The notes below the pieces were generated by a model, which did no database searches, was not told where the DNA came from, and saw only the letters and a list, made by a program, of their open reading frames with translations. This document shows positions 46,201-55,009 of a stretch of DNA of 64,000 nt, piece after piece. The first letter of the stretch is position 1, and each line of letters starts with the position of its first letter. Both the position numbers and the translations under genes were made by a program. The stretch comes from an uncultured Collinsella sp. (GTDB lineage: Bacteria; Actinomycetota; Coriobacteriia; Coriobacteriales; Coriobacteriaceae), in NCBI GenBank assembly GCA_959023295.1, contig CAUFBM010000012.1, positions 1 through 64,000 on the forward strand. The letters are read 5' to 3'.

Positions 46201-46837
46201 TGCCGCCGAGGCGCTTGTTCCCATGGACGAGTCCGGCGATGATGCGGAGTCGGATGGCTCGGAGATGGCCGATGCGGACGTGGCTGCTGTCGAGCCCGCC
46301 GGCAACCCCATGGCGCTGGGCTCGGCCTTCCACGCCGCTTGCCAGTGGCTCATCGAGATGGGTGTCGATGCGCTGCCCGTTGAGCGTGCCGACGCCCTGG
46401 CTCGCTTGTGGCGCCTGACGCCGGAACAGCGCGAGCGCTTCGATGTCGCTCTGGATCGCTGGCTCAAGTCGTCGGTTCGTGCCGAGCTGCTCGCGTGGCC
46501 GTGCATCCGTGCCGAGGTGCCGTTCTTCTCGCTGGGCTGCGAGGACGAGGATATCGCCCGCTACGGCGCCTATGCCGAGGGCGCCATCGACGCTTTGGCG
46601 ACGAACCCGGCGGATCCGTCGCGCGCACTGGTCATCGACTACAAGACGGGTGGCACGCCGGATGAGACGCCGGAGCAGCTGCTCGAGAAACACGCCTTGC
46701 AGGCGCGCGTTTACGCCGACGTTCTGCACAAGGCGGGCTTTGAGGCCGTGACCGTCAAGTTCGTTCGCGTGGAGCAAGCGAACCCTGCCATCTTCGTCGA
46801 ACCCGCCGAACCCCAAGTAGTCACCTACAACTTCTAG
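43205..46837 (+). CDS. addA: AddA-like UvrD-type helicase-nuclease, 1210 aa
   Basis: The motor and nuclease subunit of AddAB. SF1 motifs: Walker A 'GAGSGKT' near residue 26, 'TFTKDAAAEIRDR' (Ia), 'IDEFQDTD' (II), 'GDAQQSIYRFRGA' (III) and 'VHASKGLEYPVV' (V). The C-terminal RecB-type nuclease has 'GSAFHAA', 'EGAIDAL' and 'VIDYKTGG', with all catalytic positions present. Length is normal for AddA. ATG 43205 is preceded by AAGGAGGG inside the end of addB, so the pair is co-translated. An inverted repeat at 46850-46912 follows. An SOS site was not found ahead of addB. Confidence 0.93.
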   Translation: MDLSTLMPQQLQVVKTLDRPLFVSAGAGSGKTFTLTRRIVYALSPESGPFVEHLDQVLAITFTKDAAAEIRDRVRRALIDEGMDEEALTVDDAWISTIHGMCSRILRAHALELGIDPEFTVLTDTDELMDQAVEHVLGRATAPDAAPELAASLKALYAWYPMAGEGGPFGAGTTIKGLVRDLLELSSQLPGGMDDVRVARGQADTSALADAYRAALGASKATTEKAQAALDAIDAFEASGKTMEDAARLMMSCSMPRASKAFPKEQVELLKAEAADAFINIVLACGGPALDALVGLARAVEAEYRALKAGQSALDNNDLLRMAYEALRDYPAIRAAYEGRFKMVMIDEFQDTDQMQVDLIRYLTGAGERALCTVGDAQQSIYRFRGAEVEVFRRQERKVGSTTASETVATSDAPAGELVKLVRNFRSHDEVLRYVARVFDGDTGGLMQGFLDLEPSDKRKDKLRAKASRRQALFVAGGSTQERTQAKARAIAERFQTLVKAGQPQGSMVLLLGRMTNADVYAQAFRDQGLDCVIAGGSVFAQAAEVQTVRALVCALANPADTAQGLMPLLASPMFALGAQEFLALATKLDEQTGETSRRNIDAGIMSDSDVPGLQNLPLVTRAREALRYALRRVGRDSFAAIARDVVNASGWFVRLAQRGPEGKAIAANVLKALDAVAEAEAEFGNSPRSIALAFDRFLAGKEAPGALNEEGDGAVRIMTVHASKGLEYPVVAVAECFGVRKSSGAAQMGRVDGGAQVVALPARFDGVKLADGTFVKGDDIKKQFEHAFKGKGTSLWLPPELMEDVCATGSPAEAFARLRNDDLQLSLEERARLLYVAMTRAGELVILAMDAGVSRGKVTAPTFDVETDLTYDVLRRILPTDSLDMPQLDSDRLVFDNSQSGDYELISLSDFTFGEQAFEANASLDAEGRLVRGDVEIDAADDSASTIVPGPADPKPDAFELVYPQAVGVRMGICPFPVRDSYSYSSIAVALHAESEDRAAEALVPMDESGDDAESDGSEMADADVAAVEPAGNPMALGSAFHAACQWLIEMGVDALPVERADALARLWRLTPEQRERFDVALDRWLKSSVRAELLAWPCIRAEVPFFSLGCEDEDIARYGAYAEGAIDALATNPADPSRALVIDYKTGGTPDETPEQLLEKHALQARVYADVLHKAGFEAVTVKFVRVEQANPAIFVEPAEPQVVTYNF

Positions 46838-46849
46838 TCCTCAGATAAC

Positions 46850-46912
46850 TTGCGGTGGAATAGTTCCTGTATTGCGGTCCAGGTGGCCCAAGCGGGAACT
46901 ATTTCACCGCAA
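46850..46912. repeat. 18-bp inverted repeat between addA and dnaE
   Basis: Arms 46850-46867 (TTGCGGTGGAATAGTTCC) and 46895-46912 pair with one mismatch around a 27-nt centre. No T-run follows, so it is not an ordinary terminator. The 27-nt centre is the same length as in the 57-bp palindromes, but the arm sequence is unrelated. Confidence 0.7.
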
Positions 46913-47015
46913 CTGCAAGAGGAGCCGTGTGGGTTTGGGCTAGGTTCGGGTGCCGTCCGCGCTGTGCGGTAGAATCGTAACCCTAAGATCACGAACCCGC
47001 ATCGGAGCTCATTAC

Positions 47016-50000
47016 ATGGCATTCGTCCATCTGCACAATCACACTGTTTTCTCCATGCTCGACGGCGCAACCCGTATCCAGGATATGGTCAACCGTGCCG
47101 TTGAGCTTGGCATGCCCGCCGTTGCCATTACCGACCACGGCTACATGTATGGCGTGCCCGACCTGGCGCTGGCCTGCGACGCCGTTAACCACAACACGCC
47201 CGAGTACAAAACCTGGAGTCACGACAAGGCCTTCTTGGAAAAGGACCGCCGCGACGAGCTGGTGGAGCCCGATCCCGAGGAAAGCCCGCGCGAGCATGCC
47301 CAGTATGTGAAGGACATGGCCATGTGGGACGAGAAGGGCAACATCGACGAGCTCAAGCCGCCCCTGGTCATCAAACCCATCTTTGGCTGCGAGGTCTACT
47401 TTACGCCGGACGAGACGCTCGCCCGCGACCATAAGCCCGAGCTCTACCACATGATTCTTCTGGCCAAGGACCAGGAGGGCTACGTCAACCTGATGCAGAC
47501 GGTCTCCGAGGCCGCTGTGCAGGGATTTTACTACAAGCCGCGCGTGACGCTCGACAACCTGCGTCGCCATGCCAAGGGTATGATCTGCACGAGCGCCTGC
47601 ATCGCGGGCATCATTCCCAAATACATCGACCGCGGTGACATGGAGGGCGCCATCAAGTGGGCCGAGACCTTCCGCGACACTTTCGACCCTGGCGACTTTT
47701 ACATCGAGATCCAGGAACACGGCATTACCACCGACAACGGCCTGACCGACGAGCAGATGGACCGCACGCTCATCGACATTGCCAAACAGGTGGGTGTCAA
47801 GGTCATCGCCACCAACGACTTTCACTACCTGCGCCGCGAGGACGCGCCCGTACAGGACGTCATCATGTGCATCGGCATGAACGCCAAGGTCGACGACCCC
47901 AACCGCATGCGCATGACCGGCTCGGAGTTTTACATGAAGACCGAGGAGGAGATGCGGGCGATGTTCCCGTATTGCCCCGAGGCCTGCGACAACACGCTCG
48001 AGATCGCCGACAAGTGCTACGTGGAGCTGGACTGGGATTCCATCATCCTGCCGCGCTTCCCGCTGCTCGACCCCGGCGAGACGCACGAGAGCCAGTTCCG
48101 CCGCGAGTGCGAGAAGGGCCTGCGCCAACACTATGGCGATGACTGGGCCACACGCGAAATCGGTGGCGTCAACATCAAAGAGCGCTTTGAGTACGAATAC
48201 AAGGTCATCTGCGACAAGGGCTTTGCTGCCTACTTCTTGATCGTTGCCGAGTACGTGCAATGGGCCAAGGACAACGGCATCGGCGTCGGCCCCGGCCGTG
48301 GCTCGGCCGCCGGCGCTATCGTCGCCTACGCCATGAACATCACCGCGTTCGACCCGCTCGAGAACGGCCTGATGTTCGAGAGGTTCCTGTCCCCGCAGCG
48401 TACCGAGATGCCCGATATCGATATGGACTTCGACGATGAGCGGCGCCTCGAGGTCGTGGAGCACGTTCGCCAGCTCTACGGTCCCGAGAAGGTCACCCAC
48501 GTTATCACCTACTCGACCATTAAGGCCAAGCAGGCCATCAACGACGCCGCGCGCGTGCTGGACTACCCGGTCTACATGGGCCAGCGCCTGTCCAAGATGG
48601 TCTCGAGCGACCCCAAGGTCAAGCTCAAGCAGGTGCTCGAAAAGCAACCCGGCAAAGAGGATCTGTTTAACCCCGACTTTGCCGAGGCCTATAAAAAGGA
48701 TGACGACGCCCGCCGTATCATCGACACGGCGCTCTCGATCGAGGGCCTCACCCGTGGCGAGGGTGTGCACGCGTGCGCCGTCCTGATCTGCCGCGATCCC
48801 GTCAACGAGCATGTGCCCACCAAGCTCGATACCAAGGGCGGCGTCGAGATTACCCAGTACGAGGGCCATACCGTTGCCGACATGGGCCTGCTCAAGATGG
48901 ACTTCCTGGGCCTGCGCACGCTGACGGTTATCTCCAAGGCTAAGGCAAACATCAAAAAGAATTTCGGCATCGACATCAAAGAGGAAGAGATTCCCTTTGA
49001 CGACCCCGAGATCTTTAAGCTCATGGGCTCCGGTCACACCGCCGGCGTCTTCCAGGTCGAGTCCGCCGGCATGACGGCCACGATCAAGAACATGAAGCCC
49101 ACCGAGTACAAGCACGTCGTGGCATTGATCGCCCTGTACCGCCCGGGCCCGTTGGGCGCCGGCATGGTCTCGTCCTACATCAACCGTATGAATGGTAAGG
49201 AGCCGGCGGTCTCCTACGACGACCGCCTGGACGACATCCTGGGCGAAACCTACGGCACCATGGTCTACCAGGAGCAGGTTATGCTCATCTCCGTCGAGAT
49301 GTGCGGCTTCTCCAAGGGCGAATCGGACTCGCGTATCCGTAAGCCCGTGGCTAAAAAGAAGATCAAACTGCTCACGTCAACGGTGCTCCACTGGGAGGAT
49401 GGCTCGGACGAGACCACCTACGACCACTGGATGAACGGCGCTATCAAGAACAACTACACGCGCGAGGTCGCCCAGAAGATTTGGGACGATGTTCTCGAGT
49501 TCGCGTCCTACGCCTTTAACAAGTCGCACTCCGCCGGCTACGCCATCCTGGTTATGCAGACGGCGTGGCTCAAGGCGCATTATCCGCACGAGTACATGGC
49601 GGCCGTTCTGACGTCCTATACGGGCAAGACCGACAAGATCGTGCACTACGTCTCGGCGTGCCGTCACGACGGCATCCCCGTGCTGTCGCCAGATGTCAAC
49701 GAGTCCGGTACCGAGTTCACGGCTACCAAGGAGGGCGTGCGCTTTGGTTTGGCCGGCATCCGCGGCGTGGGCACCGGCGTGGCGCAGGCGATTATCGCCG
49801 AGCGCGAGGCGGGCGGCCCGTTTAAGACGCTGCACGACTTTGTCGAGCGCGTGGACTCGAGCCAGGCCAATCGTCGCGTGATTGAATCGCTCATCAAGGC
49901 AGGCGCCTTCGACTCCACGGGGTATCCGCGCCGCCAGATGATGCACTTTGTGGATAAGAACAACCCCGAGAACATCATCGATGCCGCCGTGAAGCGCCAA

Positions 50001-50819
50001 AAGGATCGTGCGAGCGGCCAGACGTCCTTCTTCGACATGTTCGGCGATGTCGAGGGCTCGGGCTTTGAGGTGAGCGTGCCCGATCCGGACGGCCAGGAGT
50101 GGGACCGCCACCTTAAGCTGAGCCAGGAGAAGGAGGTTCTGGGCATCTACGTCTCGGACCACCCGCTGCGCCCGTTTGAGTATGCGCTCAGCAAAGCGCG
50201 CGACTTCTCGTTCTCGCAGATCGACACCGGCTACGAGGTGCAAAACCCCACGGGCGGTACCATCAACCAGGAGATTCCCGAGGGCAAGGCGCTGTGGTGG
50301 GCCGGTATGGTCTCGAGCGTATCCAAGCGCGTGACCAAAAACGGCGACCCCATGGGTATTGTGCAGCTCGAGGACATGGAAGGCGAGGCCACGGTCGTGG
50401 TGTTCCCCAAGACCTACAAGGAGGCCGAGGGGTACCTGTACGGCGAGGTCGATCCCGAGACCGGTGCCCAGCTGTCCGATGCGTTTGTGCGCATTAAGGG
50501 CAAGCTCGAGCGCTCGGACCGCGGCGACCAGATCATCGCGCAGGAGATCGTGCCGCTGGAGCTTAACGAAGAGAACAACAAACCCAAGGTGTTTGAGGTC
50601 ATGGTGCCCAACAGCCGCTTTAGCCAGGGCAATATGGCGCGTCTTGCCACGGTGCTTACCGCCAACCCGGGCGGCGACCGCGTGGAGATCTTTATCGAGC
50701 AGGTGGACGGGCGCGTGCTGCGTGCCGAGGTGCCTGCCAAGGTCAACGCACGCTCGATTCCGCTGTTGGCAGAGGCAAAGGCCATCGTGGGCAACCAAGG
50801 CCGCGTGACGGTGATCTAA
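47016..50819 (+). CDS. dnaE: DNA polymerase III alpha subunit (DnaE), 1267 aa
   Basis: Replicative polymerase. N-terminal PHP domain ('HLHNHTVFSMLDGA', 'AITDHGYMYG'), polymerase palm with 'GPGRGSAAG' and the catalytic 'PDIDMDFDDERR', helix-hairpin-helix and OB domains near the C-terminus ('VVVFPKTYKEAEGYL'). ATG 47016 gives the family's usual start (MAFVHLHNHT); an upstream in-frame extension to 46950 is unconserved. A weak -10-like TAGAAT lies at about 46970-46975. The gene stands alone between addA and a repeat-rich gap (50821-50935). Lengths and motifs match DnaE1-type enzymes of actinobacteria. Confidence 0.96.
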   Translation: MAFVHLHNHTVFSMLDGATRIQDMVNRAVELGMPAVAITDHGYMYGVPDLALACDAVNHNTPEYKTWSHDKAFLEKDRRDELVEPDPEESPREHAQYVKDMAMWDEKGNIDELKPPLVIKPIFGCEVYFTPDETLARDHKPELYHMILLAKDQEGYVNLMQTVSEAAVQGFYYKPRVTLDNLRRHAKGMICTSACIAGIIPKYIDRGDMEGAIKWAETFRDTFDPGDFYIEIQEHGITTDNGLTDEQMDRTLIDIAKQVGVKVIATNDFHYLRREDAPVQDVIMCIGMNAKVDDPNRMRMTGSEFYMKTEEEMRAMFPYCPEACDNTLEIADKCYVELDWDSIILPRFPLLDPGETHESQFRRECEKGLRQHYGDDWATREIGGVNIKERFEYEYKVICDKGFAAYFLIVAEYVQWAKDNGIGVGPGRGSAAGAIVAYAMNITAFDPLENGLMFERFLSPQRTEMPDIDMDFDDERRLEVVEHVRQLYGPEKVTHVITYSTIKAKQAINDAARVLDYPVYMGQRLSKMVSSDPKVKLKQVLEKQPGKEDLFNPDFAEAYKKDDDARRIIDTALSIEGLTRGEGVHACAVLICRDPVNEHVPTKLDTKGGVEITQYEGHTVADMGLLKMDFLGLRTLTVISKAKANIKKNFGIDIKEEEIPFDDPEIFKLMGSGHTAGVFQVESAGMTATIKNMKPTEYKHVVALIALYRPGPLGAGMVSSYINRMNGKEPAVSYDDRLDDILGETYGTMVYQEQVMLISVEMCGFSKGESDSRIRKPVAKKKIKLLTSTVLHWEDGSDETTYDHWMNGAIKNNYTREVAQKIWDDVLEFASYAFNKSHSAGYAILVMQTAWLKAHYPHEYMAAVLTSYTGKTDKIVHYVSACRHDGIPVLSPDVNESGTEFTATKEGVRFGLAGIRGVGTGVAQAIIAEREAGGPFKTLHDFVERVDSSQANRRVIESLIKAGAFDSTGYPRRQMMHFVDKNNPENIIDAAVKRQKDRASGQTSFFDMFGDVEGSGFEVSVPDPDGQEWDRHLKLSQEKEVLGIYVSDHPLRPFEYALSKARDFSFSQIDTGYEVQNPTGGTINQEIPEGKALWWAGMVSSVSKRVTKNGDPMGIVQLEDMEGEATVVVFPKTYKEAEGYLYGEVDPETGAQLSDAFVRIKGKLERSDRGDQIIAQEIVPLELNEENNKPKVFEVMVPNSRFSQGNMARLATVLTANPGGDRVEIFIEQVDGRVLRAEVPAKVNARSIPLLAEAKAIVGNQGRVTVI

Positions 50820-50820
50820 G

Positions 50821-50853
50821 ATGATTTTTCTGGGACGGGGATTAAAAAATCAT
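50821..50853. repeat. Hairpin repeat with GGGACGGGG loop (copy 2)
   Basis: ATGATTTTT (50821-50829) and AAAAATCAT (50845-50853) flank a loop holding CTGGGACGGGG. It begins directly after the dnaE stop and could act as its terminator. Confidence 0.7.
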
Positions 50854-50882
50854 TTTGGGTGACGTGTGGCGGAAGACCAGTC

Positions 50883-50923
50883 TTTCTGGGACGGGAATGA
50901 TTTTTTCATCCCCGTCCCAGAAA
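50883..50923. repeat. Hairpin repeat with GGGACGGG in the stem (copy 3)
   Basis: TTTCTGGGACGGG (50883-50895) and CCCGTCCCAGAAA (50911-50923) are perfect 13-bp arms with a T-rich loop. In this copy the GGGACGG core is in the stem instead of the loop. Confidence 0.75.
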
Positions 50924-50955
50924 AAATTATTTGGCATGCGAGATTGGAGGAAGTG

Positions 50956-53900
50956 ATGGAGCAGGGGACGTTTGCGCAGGCGCTTCGTAAGGAGGCGGCG
51001 CTCAGCAGTACCTTTATGAAGGGGCGCTCGCTCATGCTCAACGGCGCCGTGCTGTCGTTTGAGGACTCCGGCTCGCGCTTCTCCAAAAATGTGACTATTG
51101 AGGGCACGGTGCGCGGCTCGCGCGGCGACCTGTACAAGACGCACGTGGCGCTCGACATGGACGAGCACGAGGTTGTCGACTACGACTGCGATTGCCCCGC
51201 CGCCTTCCGCTATTCCGGCATGTGCAAGCACGCTATCGCCACGGCGCTGGCGTATCTGGATGCCAGTGGCGCCGAGCCCGTCGAGGGCTTGCGTACGCCG
51301 GTCCGCACGTTTACGGCACCGCCCGCACAGTCAAAGCAGCCCACACACCCCGCGCCCACCGCATCTGCGGTCAACCCCAATTTTCCCTTCCCGGCACCCG
51401 TCCCCACGAGCCCGAGCCTTGTGGCGGCGCTTTCCGATCTTTCGGACGCGCGCATGGACGAGCTCGTGGCTATGCGTCGCAAGTTCGCCGGCACCATTGA
51501 CCCCGATGCGCCCAAGGCAGTGCTGGAGCCCTCGCTGGTGCCGTACTACAATCCGCTGTTTGCCGATCGTTTTAACTGGGCACTCGAGTTTCGCATTCGC
51601 TGCGGTTCGGTGTCCTACGTGGTTAAGGATATCGACGGCATGGCCGATGCCTATGTGCGCGGCGGTACGTTCTCCTATGGCAAGAAGCTTACGTTTGTCC
51701 ATGTGCCCGAGGCATTCGATGACGTGTCGACAAAGCTGCTTGACTTTGTTGCAATGACGGTCGCCTACCTAGGTGATATTACGAGCTCGCGCTCGGCATC
51801 GTACGACTTTGCCCGCAGCGGCTTTGTCGCCGAGCGTCAGTTGCCGGTATCCGAGTATTCCGTCGTGTCCGTGCTGGACCTGCTGCGTGGCAGGACCCTG
51901 TCCTTTGAGCCTGCTTGGTCGCGGGGGACGACGACGCATCGCGCCTACGAGGTGGCGGTCGAGCCGTCGCCGCAGGGGGAGGGCGAAGTCCCGGCCAAGC
52001 GCCCGCCGCTCCTTGCCGCCAAGATTGCACCGGCGGCGGGAGGCAGCTACGACTTGCGTCTGCCGGCCGATACGTATTGCTTTGTCGCTGGTGACGCAGC
52101 CTATCTGGTCGATACGCGCCGCGCACGCCGTAGCGACACGGCGTTTGCCCAGCATGCGGCACCGTTCCTATCGCACTTGTTGCCCTGCCGCACGCCGGTC
52201 CATATCGCCGCCGACCAGGTGGGCGAGTTCTGCCGCATGGCGCTGCCTATCTTGCGCGACTACACCGACCTGACCGCTCCCGCCGCGCTCGACGCCGTGG
52301 CGCCCGAGCCGAGCTTTGCCATGGCGATCGGCGTCGACGATGGTCTTGTGACCTGCAAGATTACGGTGACCTACGGCGATTGGTCGGCAGATCTCTTTAG
52401 TCTTGGTGCTCCGGGCAGTCCCTTCGAAGAACAACGCCCCGGCGTTCCGCCCCGCGATACGGTGGCGGAGTTTCGCGTTATGGACACGGCTGCCCTGTAC
52501 TTCGATTTCTACGAGGGCGGCCTGGCATTTGAGGAGCGCGATGACGCCCGCCTGTTCCACTTGCTGACCGAGGGCCTGTCTGCCCTGTCCGAACTGGGCG
52601 AGATCATGCTCAGCGATCGCCTGCGCCAGATCTCGGTCCGTCCTGCGCCCAAGCTTTCGGTGCGTGCGACCGTCAAGAGCAACTTGCTCGACGTCGAGCT
52701 GGGTGCGAGCGGGCTTTCAGCGGCTGACCTTGCCATCTATCTCGATTCGTATAAGCGCCACCAGACGTTTGCGCGCCTTACGTCCGGTGACATCGTTCGC
52801 CTGGACGAGGGCGCTCGTGCCGCGTTTGGTCTTGCCGAGGACCTGGGCGTCGATGCCGTCGACCTGCTCGACGGCGTGTCGCTTCCCGCCTCGAGCACCC
52901 TTTTTGTCGACAGCATGCTCGCGCGCACGCCGGCGCTCGAGGCCGATCGCGACGCCGCGTTCCGCCGCACCGTCGAGCGTCTGGACACGCTCGGCAAGAT
53001 GGACTTTACGGTGCCCGCCTCGCTCAAGGCTACGCTGCGTGGCTACCAGGTCGACGGCTATCAGTGGCTCGGCTCGCTTGAGCACTTGGGCCTCGGCGGC
53101 ATCTTGGCCGACGATATGGGCTTGGGCAAAACGCTGCAGATGATCGCACATATCCTGGCGCGCGTGGAAGCGGGGGATACCAAGCCCACGCTCGTGGTAT
53201 GCCCCGCGTCGCTTGTGTACAACTGGACCGCCGAGCTGGAGCGCTTTGCCCCCTCGCTTGATGTGTGCGCCATTGTGGGCGCCAAGGCCCAGCGTCGCGT
53301 GCAAATTGCTGGCGTGGTCGAGCACAACGTGGTTGTAACGTCGTATGACCTTATGCGGCGCGATATCGATGAGTATGCCGAGCAGGATTTTGCCCGCGTG
53401 GTGCTCGATGAGGCCCAGTACATTAAAAACCCGCTTACCCAGGTGGCTCGCGCCGCAAAGCGCCTGCCTGCCGGCGTGCGCTTTGCCCTGACGGGCACGC
53501 CCATCGAAAACCGCCTGTCCGAGCTCTGGAGCATCTTCGACTTTTTGATGCCGGGCCTTCTGGGCACGCGCGACTCATTTGCCAAGCGCTTTGAAAGTCC
53601 CGTCGAGCATGCCGAGGGCGATAGTGCCGCTCGTCTGCAGGCGCTCGTATCGCCGTTTGTGCTGCGTCGCGTCAAGGAAGACGTGGTGGCCGACCTGCCC
53701 GAGAAGATCGAGGATACGGTGATGGCGCAGCTTACCGGCGAGCAGCGCAAGCTCTACCTGGCAAACCAGGACCGCATCGCCCAGCAGGTGCAGCACCGCG
53801 AGGCCGGGGAGTTTAAGAAAGATAAACTCAAGGTGCTTGCCGAGCTCACCAAGCTGCGTCAGATCTGCTGCGACCCGCATCTGCACTATGCGGACTACAA

Positions 53901-54429
53901 GGCGGGAAGCGCCAAACTCGATACGTGCATGGAGCTCGTCCACGGAGCACTCGACGGCAGTCACCGCATCTTGCTGTTCAGCCAGTTTACGGGCATGCTC
54001 GATATCATCGGCAAGAGCCTGGCCAAGGAGGATATCGCCTTTCTTAAGCTTACGGGCGCATCGTCTAAAGAGAGTCGCGCCAAGATGGTTGCGCAGTTCC
54101 AGGCGGGCGAGGTGCCGGTGTTCTTGATTTCGCTCAAGGCGGGCGGCGTGGGCCTTAATTTGACGGCTGCCGACGTGGTTATCCACTACGACCCATGGTG
54201 GAACGTGGCGGCGCAGGATCAGGCGACTGACCGCGCGCATCGCATTGGCCAGCAGCACACCGTGACCGTGTACAAACTCATCGCCAAGGACACGATCGAG
54301 GAACGCATTATGCAGATGCAGGAGTCCAAGCGCGATCTGGTCAACAGCGTGCTCGGCGGCGATGGTATCTCGTCGGCACTGTTTACGCGCGAGGATGTTC
54401 TGGCGCTGCTCGGTGGCGACGGTCGCTAG
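50956..54429 (+). CDS. SWIM-domain SNF2-family helicase/ATPase, 1157 aa
   Basis: N-terminal SWIM zinc finger ('DCDCPAAFRYSGMCKHAIA', CxC..CxH, about residues 75-95), a long middle region, then a C-terminal SNF2 ATPase: 'DDMGLGKTLQ' (Walker A) near 720, 'DEAQYIKN' (II), 'TGTPIENRLSELW' (III), 'LLFSQFTGMLDII' (IV) and 'ATDRAHRIGQ' (VI). Such bacterial RapA/HepA-like proteins move on DNA or remodel RNA polymerase complexes; the exact role is unknown. ATG 50956 has GGAGG 5 nt upstream; an upstream frame would read through the hairpin repeat at 50883-50923 and is unlikely. Confidence 0.93.
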   Translation: MEQGTFAQALRKEAALSSTFMKGRSLMLNGAVLSFEDSGSRFSKNVTIEGTVRGSRGDLYKTHVALDMDEHEVVDYDCDCPAAFRYSGMCKHAIATALAYLDASGAEPVEGLRTPVRTFTAPPAQSKQPTHPAPTASAVNPNFPFPAPVPTSPSLVAALSDLSDARMDELVAMRRKFAGTIDPDAPKAVLEPSLVPYYNPLFADRFNWALEFRIRCGSVSYVVKDIDGMADAYVRGGTFSYGKKLTFVHVPEAFDDVSTKLLDFVAMTVAYLGDITSSRSASYDFARSGFVAERQLPVSEYSVVSVLDLLRGRTLSFEPAWSRGTTTHRAYEVAVEPSPQGEGEVPAKRPPLLAAKIAPAAGGSYDLRLPADTYCFVAGDAAYLVDTRRARRSDTAFAQHAAPFLSHLLPCRTPVHIAADQVGEFCRMALPILRDYTDLTAPAALDAVAPEPSFAMAIGVDDGLVTCKITVTYGDWSADLFSLGAPGSPFEEQRPGVPPRDTVAEFRVMDTAALYFDFYEGGLAFEERDDARLFHLLTEGLSALSELGEIMLSDRLRQISVRPAPKLSVRATVKSNLLDVELGASGLSAADLAIYLDSYKRHQTFARLTSGDIVRLDEGARAAFGLAEDLGVDAVDLLDGVSLPASSTLFVDSMLARTPALEADRDAAFRRTVERLDTLGKMDFTVPASLKATLRGYQVDGYQWLGSLEHLGLGGILADDMGLGKTLQMIAHILARVEAGDTKPTLVVCPASLVYNWTAELERFAPSLDVCAIVGAKAQRRVQIAGVVEHNVVVTSYDLMRRDIDEYAEQDFARVVLDEAQYIKNPLTQVARAAKRLPAGVRFALTGTPIENRLSELWSIFDFLMPGLLGTRDSFAKRFESPVEHAEGDSAARLQALVSPFVLRRVKEDVVADLPEKIEDTVMAQLTGEQRKLYLANQDRIAQQVQHREAGEFKKDKLKVLAELTKLRQICCDPHLHYADYKAGSAKLDTCMELVHGALDGSHRILLFSQFTGMLDIIGKSLAKEDIAFLKLTGASSKESRAKMVAQFQAGEVPVFLISLKAGGVGLNLTAADVVIHYDPWWNVAAQDQATDRAHRIGQQHTVTVYKLIAKDTIEERIMQMQESKRDLVNSVLGGDGISSALFTREDVLALLGGDGR

Positions 54430-54530
54430 CCTCGCTCGTTATGTGTTCATTTGCCATGCCGTGGATGGTTCGCCTGCCTTTGGGCATAAGAACCATCAAG
54501 AACATTGGCACATCAGCAAAGGAGAACATC

Positions 54531-54893
54531 ATGGCGAAATTCTTTAAGGACCCCGACGGTAAGCTCATCGCTGCCCTTGGCGACGACGTTGCGACTCCTG
54601 CCGGCTGCACGGAGCTGACCGCAAACACCGAGGACGCGGCGCACGAGAAGCACGTGCCTGTTGTCGAGATCGAGCGCGACGGCCACGTCATTCGCGCGCG
54701 CGTGGGCTCGACGGAGCATCCTATGCTGCCCGAGCACTACATCGAGTGGATTGCGCTTGAGGCCGAGGGGCGCCTGGAGGTCCATTACCTCGAGCCCGGC
54801 ATGAAGCCCACGACGTTTTTCGCTGGCGGCTCCAAGACTGGTACCGTCTATGCCTACTGCAACCTGCATGGGCTGTGGTCCGCGACGTTCTAG
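54531..54893 (+). CDS. Superoxide reductase (desulfoferrodoxin/neelaredoxin type), 120 aa
   Basis: Reduces superoxide to peroxide in anaerobes. The catalytic iron ligands are visible: His in 'EKHVP', His in 'TEHPM', His in 'PEHYIEWI', and Cys plus His in 'CNLHGLW'. The N-terminal Cys4 desulforedoxin centre of class I enzymes is missing, so it is a one-iron (class II-type) enzyme. ATG 54531 has AAAGGAG upstream. It follows the SNF2 gene after 101 bp and is probably separately expressed. Its reductant (rubredoxin or similar) is not in this window. Confidence 0.93.
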   Translation: MAKFFKDPDGKLIAALGDDVATPAGCTELTANTEDAAHEKHVPVVEIERDGHVIRARVGSTEHPMLPEHYIEWIALEAEGRLEVHYLEPGMKPTTFFAGGSKTGTVYAYCNLHGLWSATF

Positions 54894-55009
54894 GAGCGCG
54901 CCCCCGCTCGGGGTATCATAGCTAGCATATGCACATGCGAGCGCCGGCTGCATTATGCGGCCGGCGCTTTTACTACGACAACGACAGTTACGATGGGAAG
55001 GGCTGGGCC

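Noticed and set aside
46989..49115. Long reverse open frame opposite dnaE
   Set aside because: Shadow of dnaE codon bias; no ribosome site or recognisable domain.
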